Below, piece by piece: positions 28,376 to 37,659 of a stretch of DNA of 64,000 nucleotides. This DNA comes from Alcaligenes endophyticus. Lineage in GTDB: Bacteria; Pseudomonadota; Gammaproteobacteria; Burkholderiales; Burkholderiaceae_B. Below the pieces are notes generated by a model that did no database searches, had not been told where the DNA came from, and was given only the letters and a program-made list of their open reading frames with translations. The stretch covers positions 62,001-126,000 of the forward strand of contig NZ_JAPKND010000007.1 in the NCBI RefSeq assembly GCF_026344035.1, in the 5' to 3' direction. The number at the start of each line of letters is the position of its first letter. Position 1 is the stretch's first letter. The position numbers and the translations under genes are program-made.

Positions 28376-29488
28376 CTATGCTTTTTCCAGTGGGTACTTT
28401 GACCCCGCTAGGCCTAATTGCTTACAAACCCCCTGACTTTCTTGGGCCAATACCCGTACGAGTTGATCCGCGGGCAACTCTCGTCCTAGGGCGGCTGCTT
28501 GCCCGCTCCATAGAGGGGTAAACTCGCTGGATTGTGCATGCTCAGCGGCACTGCGTAAGGGTGCGATGGCGGAGGCAGCGTAGGGGAAATCGGGGGTTTC
28601 TGTACTGATAGGCCCCAACTCTAGCATGGCCTTATTCAGTATGCCACGGGCCGGTTTGCCGGTAAAAATATTGGTTAAGGCGGTACTGCTTGCTGTGCTG
28701 TTTGACAGCGCTTGTTGATGCAAGGAGGATATTTTTGCCTCGGGACAAAATAAAAAAGCGGTACCTAACTGCGCGCCGCAAGCTCCAAGTGCAAAAGCCG
28801 CTGTGATACCGCGACCATCCACTATCCCGCCAGCGGCAATCACCGGCAGGTCGGTAGCGTCAACAATTTGCGGTAATAGGGCCATTAAGCCAACTTGGGT
28901 GTCGATGCGAGTATCTAAGAACAATGCTCTGTGGCCTCCTGCCTCGTAGCCTTGCGCAATAATGAGGTCACAGCCTCGCTCTTTCAGCCACACAGCCTCT
29001 TGGACTGTAGTGGCAGAAGAGAATACTAGTGCGCCACTTTGTTTAACCAGATCAAGCAAAGAAGCATCGGGTAAGCCAAAATGAAAGCTGACTACTTCCG
29101 GTTTCAGTGTTTGGATAAGTTCTGCATGAACCGCCTGAAAGGGGCTACGAGAGGCATTAGGCAACGGGGTGTTTAGATCTAGACCTGCTTCAATGTAGTA
29201 GGAGCTTAAGCGGGCAAGCCATTGTTGCTCTTGTTCACGGTTATGGGCGAGATCTGGATGGCAAAAGAAGTTGAGATTGACGGGGGCAGGCGTAGCCTGT
29301 TTAAACAGATGAAATTGTGTGAGGATTTGCTCGGGCGATAGCATGGCACAAGGAATAGAACCTAGGCCACCACCTTGAGCAACAGCAATAGCCAATTGCG
29401 CATCTTGGGCGCCCGCCATGGGGGCTTGTATGATGGGCTGCTCGATATTGAGTAAGTCGAGTAGTTGATTGTTTGGCCAGACGTACAT
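28376..29488 (-). CDS. Nitronate monooxygenase (2-nitropropane dioxygenase family)
   Basis: This is an FMN-dependent TIM-barrel enzyme that oxidises alkyl nitronates, such as propionate 3-nitronate, and so detoxifies them. Family features are the N-terminal PIIQAPMAGAQD, GGGLGSIPCAMLSPEQ, the QGYEAGGH segment with the catalytic His region, and the FMN phosphate-binding AAGGIVDGRG. It is 370 residues from ATG 29488, preceded by AGGGTG. A TTG seven codons upstream is in frame but less likely. It is divergent from serB. The true substrate is not known from sequence. Confidence 0.88.
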   Translation of the reverse strand: MYVWPNNQLLDLLNIEQPIIQAPMAGAQDAQLAIAVAQGGGLGSIPCAMLSPEQILTQFHLFKQATPAPVNLNFFCHPDLAHNREQEQQWLARLSSYYIEAGLDLNTPLPNASRSPFQAVHAELIQTLKPEVVSFHFGLPDASLLDLVKQSGALVFSSATTVQEAVWLKERGCDLIIAQGYEAGGHRALFLDTRIDTQVGLMALLPQIVDATDLPVIAAGGIVDGRGITAAFALGACGAQLGTAFLFCPEAKISSLHQQALSNSTASSTALTNIFTGKPARGILNKAMLELGPISTETPDFPYAASAIAPLRSAAEHAQSSEFTPLWSGQAAALGRELPADQLVRVLAQESQGVCKQLGLAGSKYPLEKA

Positions 29489-29610
29489 AGCGATCACCCT
29501 TATTAGCAAGTTTTCAGCGTGTTGGAATATCGTAGCAGCTAGGGGGGCACCTGTGTAGAGCTAAAAAGTGTCCAGTCGTGAGCGCTGCATGCTGTAGAGA
29601 TCTTCTCGGG

Positions 29611-29618
29611 GCTACAAT
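29611..29618 (+). promoter_or_regulatory. Candidate -10 element of serB
   Basis: GCTACAAT (TACAAT at 29613-29618) lies 48 bases before the serB ATG, identical to the octamer before tpiA and nuoA. No strong -35 is evident. Confidence 0.35.
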
Positions 29619-29665
29619 ATTGCTTTCTGCTATTTTTTGCTCCGTTAATACTCTTTGAATCGTCT

Positions 29666-30520
29666 ATGTCTCACTTAATTTTGCAAGGGCCTCATTTTGA
29701 TGGCTCGTTTATAGAAAAGGTTGCCGCCCTAGCCCAAGCTGATGGGGTACAGCCTTTAGCGCAAGCCAATGTTGTTCGTATTCTTGGGGCTGACCCTGCG
29801 AGCAAGAAAGAAGTGCAGGCATTGTGCCAGCAAGCTCGCGTGGACTTCGCTTATCTGAACCAAATTGATAATTTGTCCGATATGCGGGTCTTAGCCATGG
29901 ACATGGACTCCACCTTAATCACGATAGAGTGTATTGATGAGATCGCCGATATGGCCGGCCGCAAACCGCAGGTGGCAGCGATTACCGAAGCGGCAATGCG
30001 AGGTGAGATTAGCGATTTTTCAGAAAGTCTGCGCCGTCGAGTCGCCCTACTAGAAGGCGTGCCGGTGCAAGCCCTCCAAAGAGTGTATGCGGAGCGATTA
30101 CAGTTCAATAAAGGGGCTGCAGAGCTGGTTGCTGGAGCGCATCAGCATGGTGTGAAAACCCTATTGGTATCAGGGGGCTTCACTTTTTTCACTGAGCGGG
30201 TACAGCAACGGCTAGAGCTGAATTTTGCTTATTCGAACACGCTCGAGGTCGAGCAAGGGGTATTAACCGGACGTGTAGTTGGTGATATTGTGGACAGTCA
30301 TGCTAAGGCTCATTACTTGCAGGCTTTGGCGCAGGAACTAGGCGCTGGTCCACAGCAGTGCTTGGCCATTGGAGATGGGGCAAATGACCTAGTGATGATG
30401 GCTCAAGCGAAGTACTCAGTCGCCTATAGGGCTAAGCCTGTAGTACAAGAGCAAGCCGCTTTTGCATTGAATTATGCACCTTTAGACGGGGTTTTGAACT
30501 GGTTTCGTTTAAGTCACTAA
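29666..30520 (+). CDS. serB: Phosphoserine phosphatase
   Basis: This HAD-superfamily enzyme makes the last step of serine synthesis, hydrolysing O-phospho-L-serine. Motif I is AMDMDSTLITIE, with nucleophile D79 and acid/base D81. Motif II is VSGGFTFF, and motif III/IV is GDGANDLVMM. The cap-region ECIDEIADMAG is conserved for substrate selection. The 284-residue length includes an N-terminal extension of about 70 residues before the catalytic domain, as in other proteobacterial SerB. It is convergent with mfd across a shared terminator. Confidence 0.96.
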   Translation: MSHLILQGPHFDGSFIEKVAALAQADGVQPLAQANVVRILGADPASKKEVQALCQQARVDFAYLNQIDNLSDMRVLAMDMDSTLITIECIDEIADMAGRKPQVAAITEAAMRGEISDFSESLRRRVALLEGVPVQALQRVYAERLQFNKGAAELVAGAHQHGVKTLLVSGGFTFFTERVQQRLELNFAYSNTLEVEQGVLTGRVVGDIVDSHAKAHYLQALAQELGAGPQQCLAIGDGANDLVMMAQAKYSVAYRAKPVVQEQAAFALNYAPLDGVLNWFRLSH

Positions 30521-30554
30521 GTAAGTACTGATTATGCCGCTTGATGGCGGGGGT

Positions 30555-30591
30555 AAAACAGCACATACCGTATAGGGTAATGTGCTGTTTT
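30555..30591. terminator. Convergent terminator between serB and mfd
   Basis: AAAACAGCACAT (30555-30566) and ATGTGCTGTTTT (30580-30591) form a perfect 12-bp hairpin with A/T flanks, so it can work in both directions. Confidence 0.85.
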
Positions 30592-30601
30592 CATTGCAGC
30601 G

Positions 30602-33600
30602 CTAGCGTTGGCTCTTATTCAATTGGCGTAGCAGCTCAGTAATTTGTTGAGTGCGCTGCTTAAGATCCAGCCCAGCTGCCATCTCCATTTTCAATTTATC
30701 AGGGCCTGCAAAACGTATGTGTTTCTGTTTTTGCACTAATTCAATCAGGCTTACTGGATCTACATTGGGCTTGCTGGAAAACTGAATAGTGGCTTGAGTT
30801 TCACTCGCGTCAATTTTAATAATGCCTAGTGGTTCAGCCTGGATGCGTAGTCTGTGTACGCTGAGTAGGTTTTCCGCAGGCTCGGGCAATAAGCCATAGC
30901 GGTCAATGAGCTCTTCATGAATGGCAATAAGGTCGTCGTTATCGCGCGCGTGAGCGAGCTTTTTGTACAGGCCTAAGCGCGCATTGACGTCGGGGCAATA
31001 ATTACTGGGCAGTAAGGCGGAGCTACGTAAATTGATCTCGCACTGGGCCTTGAAGGGGGAGTCTAGGTCGGGCTCCTCGCCGGCTTTAAGGGCTTTGACG
31101 GCGGCATTCAGCATGTCCGAATACATGGAGTAGCCCACTTCCTGAATGTCCCCTGATTGGGACTCTCCTAAGACTTCACCGGCACCGCGAATTTCTAAAT
31201 CGTGCATAGCAAGGAAAAAACCAGCCCCTAACTCTTCCATGGCCTGAATAGCATCTAAGCGTTTTTTGGCGTTGCTGGTGATGGCATCCTCGCCGGGGGT
31301 GAGCAAGTAGGCGTAGGCTTGGTGGTGCGAGCGACCCACGCGGCCACGTAGTTGATGCAACTGTGCCAGCCCAAGCTTATCGGCGCGATGAATCACGATA
31401 GTGTTCGCGCTTGGCACATCAATACCCGTTTCTATGATGGTCGTGCAAAGTAAGACGTTATAGCGTTTTTGATAGAACCCCTTCATGACCGCTTCCAGTT
31501 CACGCTCGGCCATTTGTCCGTGTGCGACGGCGATACGGGCTTCGGGAACTAACTCCTCCAGTCTAGCCCTGCGATTCTGTATGGTGTCGACCTCGTTGTG
31601 TAAGAAGTAGACTTGTCCCCCACGCTTAAGCTCTCGTAATAGGGCTTCGCGTATGGTGCTGCCGTCTTCCCTGCGGACAAAAGTCTTGATGGCTAAGCGT
31701 TTCTGTGGAGCGGTGGCAATAACAGAGAAATCGCGAATACCTTCTAACGACATGCCCAAAGTACGGGGAATAGGGGTGGCGGTGAGCGTCAAAATATCGA
31801 CTTCAGCTCGCAGCGCTTTTAGGGCCTCTTTTTGACGTACTCCAAATCGATGCTCTTCATCAATAATGACTAAACCAAGATTTTTGAATGTCACGCTCTC
31901 TGAGAGCACTTTGTGCGTGCCGATGACAATATCCACCGATCCTTCTGCTAATCCTGCTATGGCAGCGTTGCTTTCTTTGTTGGAGCGAAAGCGGGATAGC
32001 TCCGCAACCCGAATGGGCCAATCAGAGAAACGGTCAGTAAAGGTTTGAGCATGCTGCTCAGCCAGTAAGGTAGTAGGGCATAGCAAGGCCACTTGTTTGC
32101 CGTTAGCGACGGCTAGAAAAGCGGCTCGCAGAGCCACTTCAGTTTTACCAAACCCTACATCGCCGCAGACTAGGCGGTCCATAGGGCGTCCTGAGGTCAT
32201 ATCATGAATGACTGCTTCAATGGCTGCCGCTTGATCGGGTGTTTCCTCAAAGCCAAAGCCCTCGGAAAAAGCTTGGTAGTCTTGCATAGGCAGTGTAAAT
32301 TCGTACCCATTGCGAGCCGCGCGCTGAGCATAAATAGCCAGAAGTTCGGCGGCGCTATCACGTGCCTGCTTGGCCGCTTTTCGACGTGCTTTGTCCCATT
32401 GCCCCGAACCTAGCTGATGCAGGGGAGCATGCTCGGGGTCCGAGCCGCTGTAGCGAGAAATTAGATGCAGTTGTGCGACGGGCACATACAAGGTGCTGTC
32501 TTTGGCATATTCTAAGTGCAAGAACTCGACTGGCCCTTCCCCTAGATCCATCTCAATAAGGCCACAATAGCGACCTATGCCGTGTTCGGTATGGACTACT
32601 GGGTCACCTCGTCGTAGCTCAGACAAATCGCGCACCATAGCCTCTACATCGCTGCTACGCTCTTGGCGACGACGGCCTCGTGGACTGCGTGTTTGGGTGG
32701 GGTAAAGGTCGTTCTCTGTCAGTAGGCTGAGCTCAGCCTGAGCTAAAGCAAAACCGTGAAACAGTGGGGCTACGATAAGGGCGAAACGGCTATCGCTGTC
32801 CAGGAACTCGCCTAAGGTTTGCACGTCAGGATCGGGTTTGACGTTGTACTCATGCAGCATTTGCAGCAGAGTTTCACGTCGGCCAGCTGAGTCCGCACAT
32901 AATACGGTACGGCGGCGCTCGTTGAGCACTTCGGCACGCAGTAACGCCAGTGGATCATCGGCTCGGCGATTGACCGCGATATTAGGCAAGGGCACAAAGT
33001 CAGGGTGTACCTGCTCTTGCTTTTGCAAGCTTAAACGCCCAAAAGGCTTTATCTCGTGGAAAAAATCGTCATTACTTAGAAATAAAGTGGAGGGATTAGC
33101 GATAGGGCGTTCAGGGTCATGACGCAGAAACTGATAGCGGTTTTGTGTGTCTTGAGTGAAGCTTTGTATGGCTTGTTGTACATCGCCGTGTGTTACCAGC
33201 AAGCTTGATGCTTGTAGGTAATCAAAAAGGGTCGCAGTACTGGAGAAGAATAACGGCAGGTAATACTCGATACCAGCAAAAGCGATGCCATTACCCACAT
33301 CTTTATAAGGTAGCGCTCTGGACGGGTCGCCTTCGAAATACTCTCGAAAACGAGCCCGAAAGGCTTGACGGGCGTCTTCGTCTAAAGGGAATTCTCGACC
33401 CGGTAATAACTGCACTTCTTTGACTGGGTAGAGGCTACGCTGAGTGTCGATATCAAAGCTGCGTATAGATTCGATTTCGTCATCAAATAGGTCAATGCGA
33501 TAAGGCAGTACCGAACCCATAGGGAACAAATCTAGCAGTCCGCCACGAATACAAAACTCACCAGGCGCCGTGACTTGAGTAACATGGGTGTAGTTGGCGA

Positions 33601-34084
33601 GAGTTAGTTGCTCACGTAAGGCTTGTTCGTTAAGTTTGTCGCCTTGGGCAAAGGAAAAGGTGTAGGCGGCTAAAAATGAAGGCGGAGCAAGGCGGTATAA
33701 GGCTGTGGTAACCGGCACCGTTAAGATATCTAGCTCATTTTGCTTTAGTGCATGTAAGGTGCGCAAACGAGCTGAAATCAGGTCTTGATGTGGTGAAAAG
33801 CTGTCGTAAGGTAAAGTTTCCCAATCAGGCAACTGACGGATACGCTTATTGGGGGCAAATAAGCTTAACTCTTCGCTGAGTCGTTGTGCATCTAAAGGGT
33901 CAGCACATAATACAATAAGCGGGCCAGCATATTGCTGCGCTAAATCGGCCAATAAGCAAGCATCCCCGGAGCCTGGAGGCATAGGCTGAGCATACCTGAG
34001 GCCGGGCTTAATGGCGGCCAAGACTTGAGCGGAGCTTGGCAATGCCAGAGTATGTTGCGTATCGGTTTCCGTCAGGATAGTCAT
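30602..34084 (-). CDS. mfd: Transcription-repair coupling factor
   Basis: This ATP-dependent translocase removes RNA polymerase stalled at DNA damage and recruits UvrA. The 1160 residues follow the family order: a UvrB-like N-terminal region (DWETLPYDSFSPHQD), the RNA polymerase-interacting domain around VVHTEHGIGRY, and the helicase core. The core shows CGDVGFGKTEVALRAAF, DEEH, LTATPIPRTL and the GRVGRSHHQAYAYLL region. The C-terminal TRCF domain follows. Length matches E. coli Mfd (1148). Its ATG lies only 17 bases from the divergent ispD start. Confidence 0.98.
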   Translation of the reverse strand: MTILTETDTQHTLALPSSAQVLAAIKPGLRYAQPMPPGSGDACLLADLAQQYAGPLIVLCADPLDAQRLSEELSLFAPNKRIRQLPDWETLPYDSFSPHQDLISARLRTLHALKQNELDILTVPVTTALYRLAPPSFLAAYTFSFAQGDKLNEQALREQLTLANYTHVTQVTAPGEFCIRGGLLDLFPMGSVLPYRIDLFDDEIESIRSFDIDTQRSLYPVKEVQLLPGREFPLDEDARQAFRARFREYFEGDPSRALPYKDVGNGIAFAGIEYYLPLFFSSTATLFDYLQASSLLVTHGDVQQAIQSFTQDTQNRYQFLRHDPERPIANPSTLFLSNDDFFHEIKPFGRLSLQKQEQVHPDFVPLPNIAVNRRADDPLALLRAEVLNERRRTVLCADSAGRRETLLQMLHEYNVKPDPDVQTLGEFLDSDSRFALIVAPLFHGFALAQAELSLLTENDLYPTQTRSPRGRRRQERSSDVEAMVRDLSELRRGDPVVHTEHGIGRYCGLIEMDLGEGPVEFLHLEYAKDSTLYVPVAQLHLISRYSGSDPEHAPLHQLGSGQWDKARRKAAKQARDSAAELLAIYAQRAARNGYEFTLPMQDYQAFSEGFGFEETPDQAAAIEAVIHDMTSGRPMDRLVCGDVGFGKTEVALRAAFLAVANGKQVALLCPTTLLAEQHAQTFTDRFSDWPIRVAELSRFRSNKESNAAIAGLAEGSVDIVIGTHKVLSESVTFKNLGLVIIDEEHRFGVRQKEALKALRAEVDILTLTATPIPRTLGMSLEGIRDFSVIATAPQKRLAIKTFVRREDGSTIREALLRELKRGGQVYFLHNEVDTIQNRRARLEELVPEARIAVAHGQMAERELEAVMKGFYQKRYNVLLCTTIIETGIDVPSANTIVIHRADKLGLAQLHQLRGRVGRSHHQAYAYLLTPGEDAITSNAKKRLDAIQAMEELGAGFFLAMHDLEIRGAGEVLGESQSGDIQEVGYSMYSDMLNAAVKALKAGEEPDLDSPFKAQCEINLRSSALLPSNYCPDVNARLGLYKKLAHARDNDDLIAIHEELIDRYGLLPEPAENLLSVHRLRIQAEPLGIIKIDASETQATIQFSSKPNVDPVSLIELVQKQKHIRFAGPDKLKMEMAAGLDLKQRTQQITELLRQLNKSQR

Positions 34085-34101
34085 TATGAAATTACGTTGT
34101 T

Positions 34102-34803
34102 ATGAATAGAAAGTTGATTGCCATTTTGCCAGCCGCAGGAATCGGTGCAAGGGCTGTGGGTGCAGAGCAAGATGTTACGCTACCTAAACAGTACCGCTTG
34201 CTGAAAGGCCAGGCCATGCTGCGATGGTCAGTAGTAGCTTTGTTGCAAGACGAGCGTATCGACCAAGTGCGAGTAATTTTAGCGCCGGGCGACACATGGG
34301 GGGAAAAAGAGCTGGGTAAACTGCCACGCACTGTGTTGCGGTATTGTGGTGGTGCAAGCCGCGCCGATACCGTCACCAATGCACTACAAGAGTTAGCGCT
34401 GCAAGAGCAAGATTGGGTTATAGTGCATGACGCTGCTAGGCCTGGTTTACCAGCACAGTCGTTACGTGCCTTAATCGATACTTGCTTAGGGCTAGGGCAG
34501 GGCGGGCTATTAGCCTTACCGGTTCCCGATACTGTCAAACGAGGTGCACCGGCTGGGCAAAGCGTACTGGTGCAAGCGACGGTTGATCGCGAAAACTTGT
34601 GGTTAGCACAGACTCCGCAAATGTTTCCTGCGGCGCTGTTAAAGCAGGCTTTGTTAGACGCCCAAACTAAGCAGGCAGTCATTACGGACGAGGCCTCAGC
34701 GATAGAGCTGTTCGGCCAACAGCCTATACTTGTGGTGGGCTCTGCACGTAATTTTAAAGTGACTTGGCCTGAGGATTTTGAACTCATGGAAAAATGGTTA
34801 TGA
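34102..34803 (+). CDS. ispD: 2-C-methyl-D-erythritol 4-phosphate cytidylyltransferase
   Basis: This is the third enzyme of the MEP isoprenoid pathway; it transfers CMP from CTP to methylerythritol phosphate. The nucleotide-binding N terminus [13 protein letters not shown] and the PKQYRLL motif are present, then VHDAARP and [15 protein letters not shown]. The GIGAR loop is slightly longer than in E. coli, as in other Burkholderiales. The 233-residue length is normal. The stop overlaps the ispF ATG, so the two are coupled. It starts 17 bases from the divergent mfd start. Confidence 0.96.
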   Translation: MNRKLIAILPAAGIGARAVGAEQDVTLPKQYRLLKGQAMLRWSVVALLQDERIDQVRVILAPGDTWGEKELGKLPRTVLRYCGGASRADTVTNALQELALQEQDWVIVHDAARPGLPAQSLRALIDTCLGLGQGGLLALPVPDTVKRGAPAGQSVLVQATVDRENLWLAQTPQMFPAALLKQALLDAQTKQAVITDEASAIELFGQQPILVVGSARNFKVTWPEDFELMEKWL

Positions 34804-35285
34804 CGATACCCTTTCGTGTAGGGCAGGGGTTTGATGTGCATATATTGTGCACCGGGCGTCCTCTTATTATAGGCGGGGTTACGATAGAGCATACGCATGG
34901 CTTGTTGGGCCATTCAGATGCTGACGTTTTATTGCATGCTGTCACTGATGCCATTTTGGGTGCGGCAGGCTTAGGTGATATAGGCCGACATTTCCCTGAT
35001 ACTGACCCACAATACAAGGGCGCGGATAGCCGTGTCTTACTGCGCCATGCTTATCAATTGGTTGCAGAGCAAGGGTGGCGCATAGGGAACGTGGATGCCA
35101 CCATTCACGCTCAGGCACCCAAAATTGCACCTCATGCTGCCGCGATGGCAAGCAATATTGCCCATGACCTACAGATTGAGCCAGAACAGGTCAATATCAA
35201 GGGTAAAACTAATGAACAAATAGGTTTTGTGGGGCGCAAGGAGGGTATTGCAGCAACGGTTGTCGCTTTACTTTATCGCGCGTAG
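34800..35285 (+). CDS. ispF: 2-C-methyl-D-erythritol 2,4-cyclodiphosphate synthase
   Basis: This zinc-dependent homotrimer of the MEP pathway cyclises CDP-methylerythritol 2-phosphate with release of CMP. It begins [10 protein letters not shown] (metal ligands Asp and His), then [29 protein letters not shown]-type segments and, near the end, [17 protein letters not shown]. It is 161 residues from ATG 34800, which overlaps the ispD stop (ATGA) and has GGA 9 bases upstream. An ATG at 34794 is in frame but too close to that motif. Confidence 0.97.
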   Translation: MTIPFRVGQGFDVHILCTGRPLIIGGVTIEHTHGLLGHSDADVLLHAVTDAILGAAGLGDIGRHFPDTDPQYKGADSRVLLRHAYQLVAEQGWRIGNVDATIHAQAPKIAPHAAAMASNIAHDLQIEPEQVNIKGKTNEQIGFVGRKEGIAATVVALLYRA

Positions 35286-36677
35286 TTAGTCAGTAGTATG
35301 CCGGCTGCGCAGTTTAGGCAGTTGTATTCTTGCGCACAAGCCTTCACCAGGGGTACTGCTTAAATGAAAATGCCCCCCTACTTGCCCAAGTAAGCGCTCA
35401 ACAATGGCCAGTCCTAAGCCGGCACCGCTGACCCCGGTGCGTGCCGATACGCCTCGTGAAAACGGGCGCAATAAACGTTGCAGGTCTTCTTGAGCAATGC
35501 CAACACCATCATCTTTAACGGTAATTTCTAAAATGTTGCCGCGCTGCTGTGCGGACAGTGTTATACGCGCCTTATCGTCGCTGACGCTGCGTCCATAGCG
35601 ACGCGCATTTTCAATTAAATTAGAAATAATTCGTTTTAAGTCGTGTGCGCTAATTCTGGCGTACAGATTTGGCTCAATGGTACCGGTTAGCTCGCCTCCA
35701 AGAGATTCGGTGTGCATGCGTTCGCGCTCAAACACGTCGCGCAGTACCGCTGACACGTCAATGCCATGCTCGGGAACCTCGGCCGCCGGGCGAGCATACT
35801 CCATTAGTTGCCCGATACTATGGTCGATTTGGGCTAAGTCTTCGTCAATGGCTGCACGCGTTTCGTCGGACACTTGGCTCAGCTCAATTTCCAAACGCAT
35901 GCGTGCTAAGGGGGTACGTAAATCATGCGATATGCCAGCCAGCATGATTTCCCTATCGGTTTCAGTCTGCCTTATATCGCGCACCATCCGATTAAAGGCA
36001 ATATTCATATTTCTGATTTCTACGGGGCCTTTTTCTGGCAGTGTCGATGGCGTGTCGCCCCGGGCTACTTGTTGAGCTACTTTAGCCAGTTGTGCTAGGG
36101 GGCGATTCACAAAACGCACGCTGACAGCCGCCCCAATTAACGCTAGCAGCAAAGCGGTTGCACCCCAGCCCAACCACTCAATGCCTGCGGTTAGACTAAG
36201 TTGTTCGCGATCAAAGACCAGCCAGTATTTATCGTCGTCGATTTCAAAGGAAACCCATACGCCGGGCGTATTGTTGACAGACCAGACAACCAGAGTATCT
36301 TTGCCCAATACTTGGCGTACTTCACGGTGCACGTGCTGCCAGTAATTGGTTCTTGGTAGCGGCTCTAGTTCGTCGGTGCTTTCACGTGGCTGTACCCGCA
36401 AACTTTCCTTGGTCGCGAGATCCAATAAGAGCGAAGGGCGTACCGCAGATGGAGCGTAAACGAGAGCTGAGCGGGTAATGCTGACGACAGAGGCCACGCG
36501 CTGCGCCATTTGCGTAGCGCGTGGGCCTTCCTCTAAGCTAAAGAATACCTGTAGCCATGCTCCCAAGCTGACTAGCATCAGTGCCGCAAGTAATAAAAAC
36601 GAGCGGCTAAATAGCCCTAGCCTTATACGGGAGCCGCCATCGGAACGACTCCTTGCTGTAGTAGTCGTCCGCATCAT
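35286..36677 (-). CDS. EnvZ/RisS-type sensor histidine kinase
   Basis: This inner-membrane sensor partners the adjacent OmpR-type regulator. The 463 residues contain a first transmembrane helix (about 26-46), a periplasmic domain of about 120 residues, a second helix (about 168-190), a HAMP domain, the dimerisation domain with phospho-accepting H251 in ISHDLRTPLARM, and the ATPase domain (N box NLIENARRYG, G1 VKDDGVGIA, G2 GAGLGLAI). ATG 36677 has GGA 7 bases upstream and lies 19 bases after the regulator stop. The family includes Bordetella RisS and E. coli EnvZ. The signal sensed is unknown. Confidence 0.93.
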   Translation of the reverse strand: MMRTTTTARSRSDGGSRIRLGLFSRSFLLLAALMLVSLGAWLQVFFSLEEGPRATQMAQRVASVVSITRSALVYAPSAVRPSLLLDLATKESLRVQPRESTDELEPLPRTNYWQHVHREVRQVLGKDTLVVWSVNNTPGVWVSFEIDDDKYWLVFDREQLSLTAGIEWLGWGATALLLALIGAAVSVRFVNRPLAQLAKVAQQVARGDTPSTLPEKGPVEIRNMNIAFNRMVRDIRQTETDREIMLAGISHDLRTPLARMRLEIELSQVSDETRAAIDEDLAQIDHSIGQLMEYARPAAEVPEHGIDVSAVLRDVFERERMHTESLGGELTGTIEPNLYARISAHDLKRIISNLIENARRYGRSVSDDKARITLSAQQRGNILEITVKDDGVGIAQEDLQRLLRPFSRGVSARTGVSGAGLGLAIVERLLGQVGGHFHLSSTPGEGLCARIQLPKLRSRHTTD

Positions 36678-36696
36678 AGATTCGTCCAACTATAGG

Positions 36697-37431
36697 CTAG
36701 TGGCCACCGTCTGGGACGAAAACATAGCCCAGACCCCAAACCGTTTGAATAAATACGGGCTTGGAAGCGTTGGGTTCAATGAGCTTGCGCAAGCGAGAAA
36801 TCTGAACATCTAGGCTGCGATCGAAAGCTTCGTATTCGCGGCCACGAGCCAGTTCCATTAGCTTGTCACGAGAGAGAGGGATCTTGGGGTGACGGGCAAA
36901 GACTTTGAGTACCGAGAACTCTCCGGTAGTAATAGGTACCACTTCATCGTTGCGGGTTAAGGTACGCGTTGATAAGTTCAGTACATAAGGACCAAACTCT
37001 ATCGACTCATTTTCTTGGCTTGGTGCGCCCGGGTGTTCCTCGGTACCCCTACGGCGCAAAATGGCATTCACACGAGCGAGTAGCTCGCGTGGATTGAATG
37101 GTTTAGTCAGGTAGTCATCTGCTCCCATTTCTAAGCCGACGATGCGATCAATCTCTTCGGCTTTAGCGGTGAGCATGATGATAGGGGTATTGTCGTGACC
37201 TCCACGCAAACGCCGACAAATGGACAAGCCATCTTCGCCGGGAAGCATCAGATCCAGCACCAACAGATCGAAATGCTCGCGTTGCCAGAGTTTAGTCATT
37301 TCTTTGCCGTCTTCGGCGACAAAAACGTTGAAACCTTGCTCAGACAAGTAGCGACGGAGCAGGTCGCGCAGTCGTGGATCGTCGTCAACGACAAGGATTT
37401 TTCGAGTGAGGGGGGGGTTCTGAGTGTTCAT
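36697..37431 (-). CDS. ompR: OmpR-family response regulator (RisA-like)
   Basis: This is a two-component transcription factor with a receiver domain (acidic D16-D18, phosphorylation site D60 in LVLDLMLPGEDG, and the conserved Lys in DDYLTKPFNPREL) and a winged-helix DNA-binding domain. The second half (GREYEAFDRSLDVQISRLRKLIE and QTVWGLGYVFVPDG) is nearly the same as E. coli OmpR. It has 244 residues from ATG 37431; an upstream GTG at 37461 is possible. It is expected to control porins and other envelope genes. The porin at 11.7 kb is a possible target, unproven. Confidence 0.95.
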   Translation of the reverse strand: MNTQNPPLTRKILVVDDDPRLRDLLRRYLSEQGFNVFVAEDGKEMTKLWQREHFDLLVLDLMLPGEDGLSICRRLRGGHDNTPIIMLTAKAEEIDRIVGLEMGADDYLTKPFNPRELLARVNAILRRRGTEEHPGAPSQENESIEFGPYVLNLSTRTLTRNDEVVPITTGEFSVLKVFARHPKIPLSRDKLMELARGREYEAFDRSLDVQISRLRKLIEPNASKPVFIQTVWGLGYVFVPDGGH

Positions 37432-37659
37432 AGCGAAAATGTAACAGGCAAAAGAAGCCACGTATAGGGGGAAGTATAAAAATATTACACATTAAGTTTT
37501 TTGTACTAATTTCGCTTACAAACTGGCTCAAAAAATAACAATGTCGGTACTTGGCAAGGCGCCAGTGCCAGCCAAGAAGATAAAAAACACAGACGGGCAG
37601 GGAATATCTTTTTTAAAAACCTGAAACGCGCATATTTTCTCAGGCTTCTTTAAAATGGC

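Noticed and set aside
34092-34913. A 273-codon minus-strand ORF opposite ispD
   Set aside because: It covers ispD and the ispF start, whose catalytic motifs are clear on the plus strand. The translated product is Ser/Cys/Pro-rich without a fold signature.
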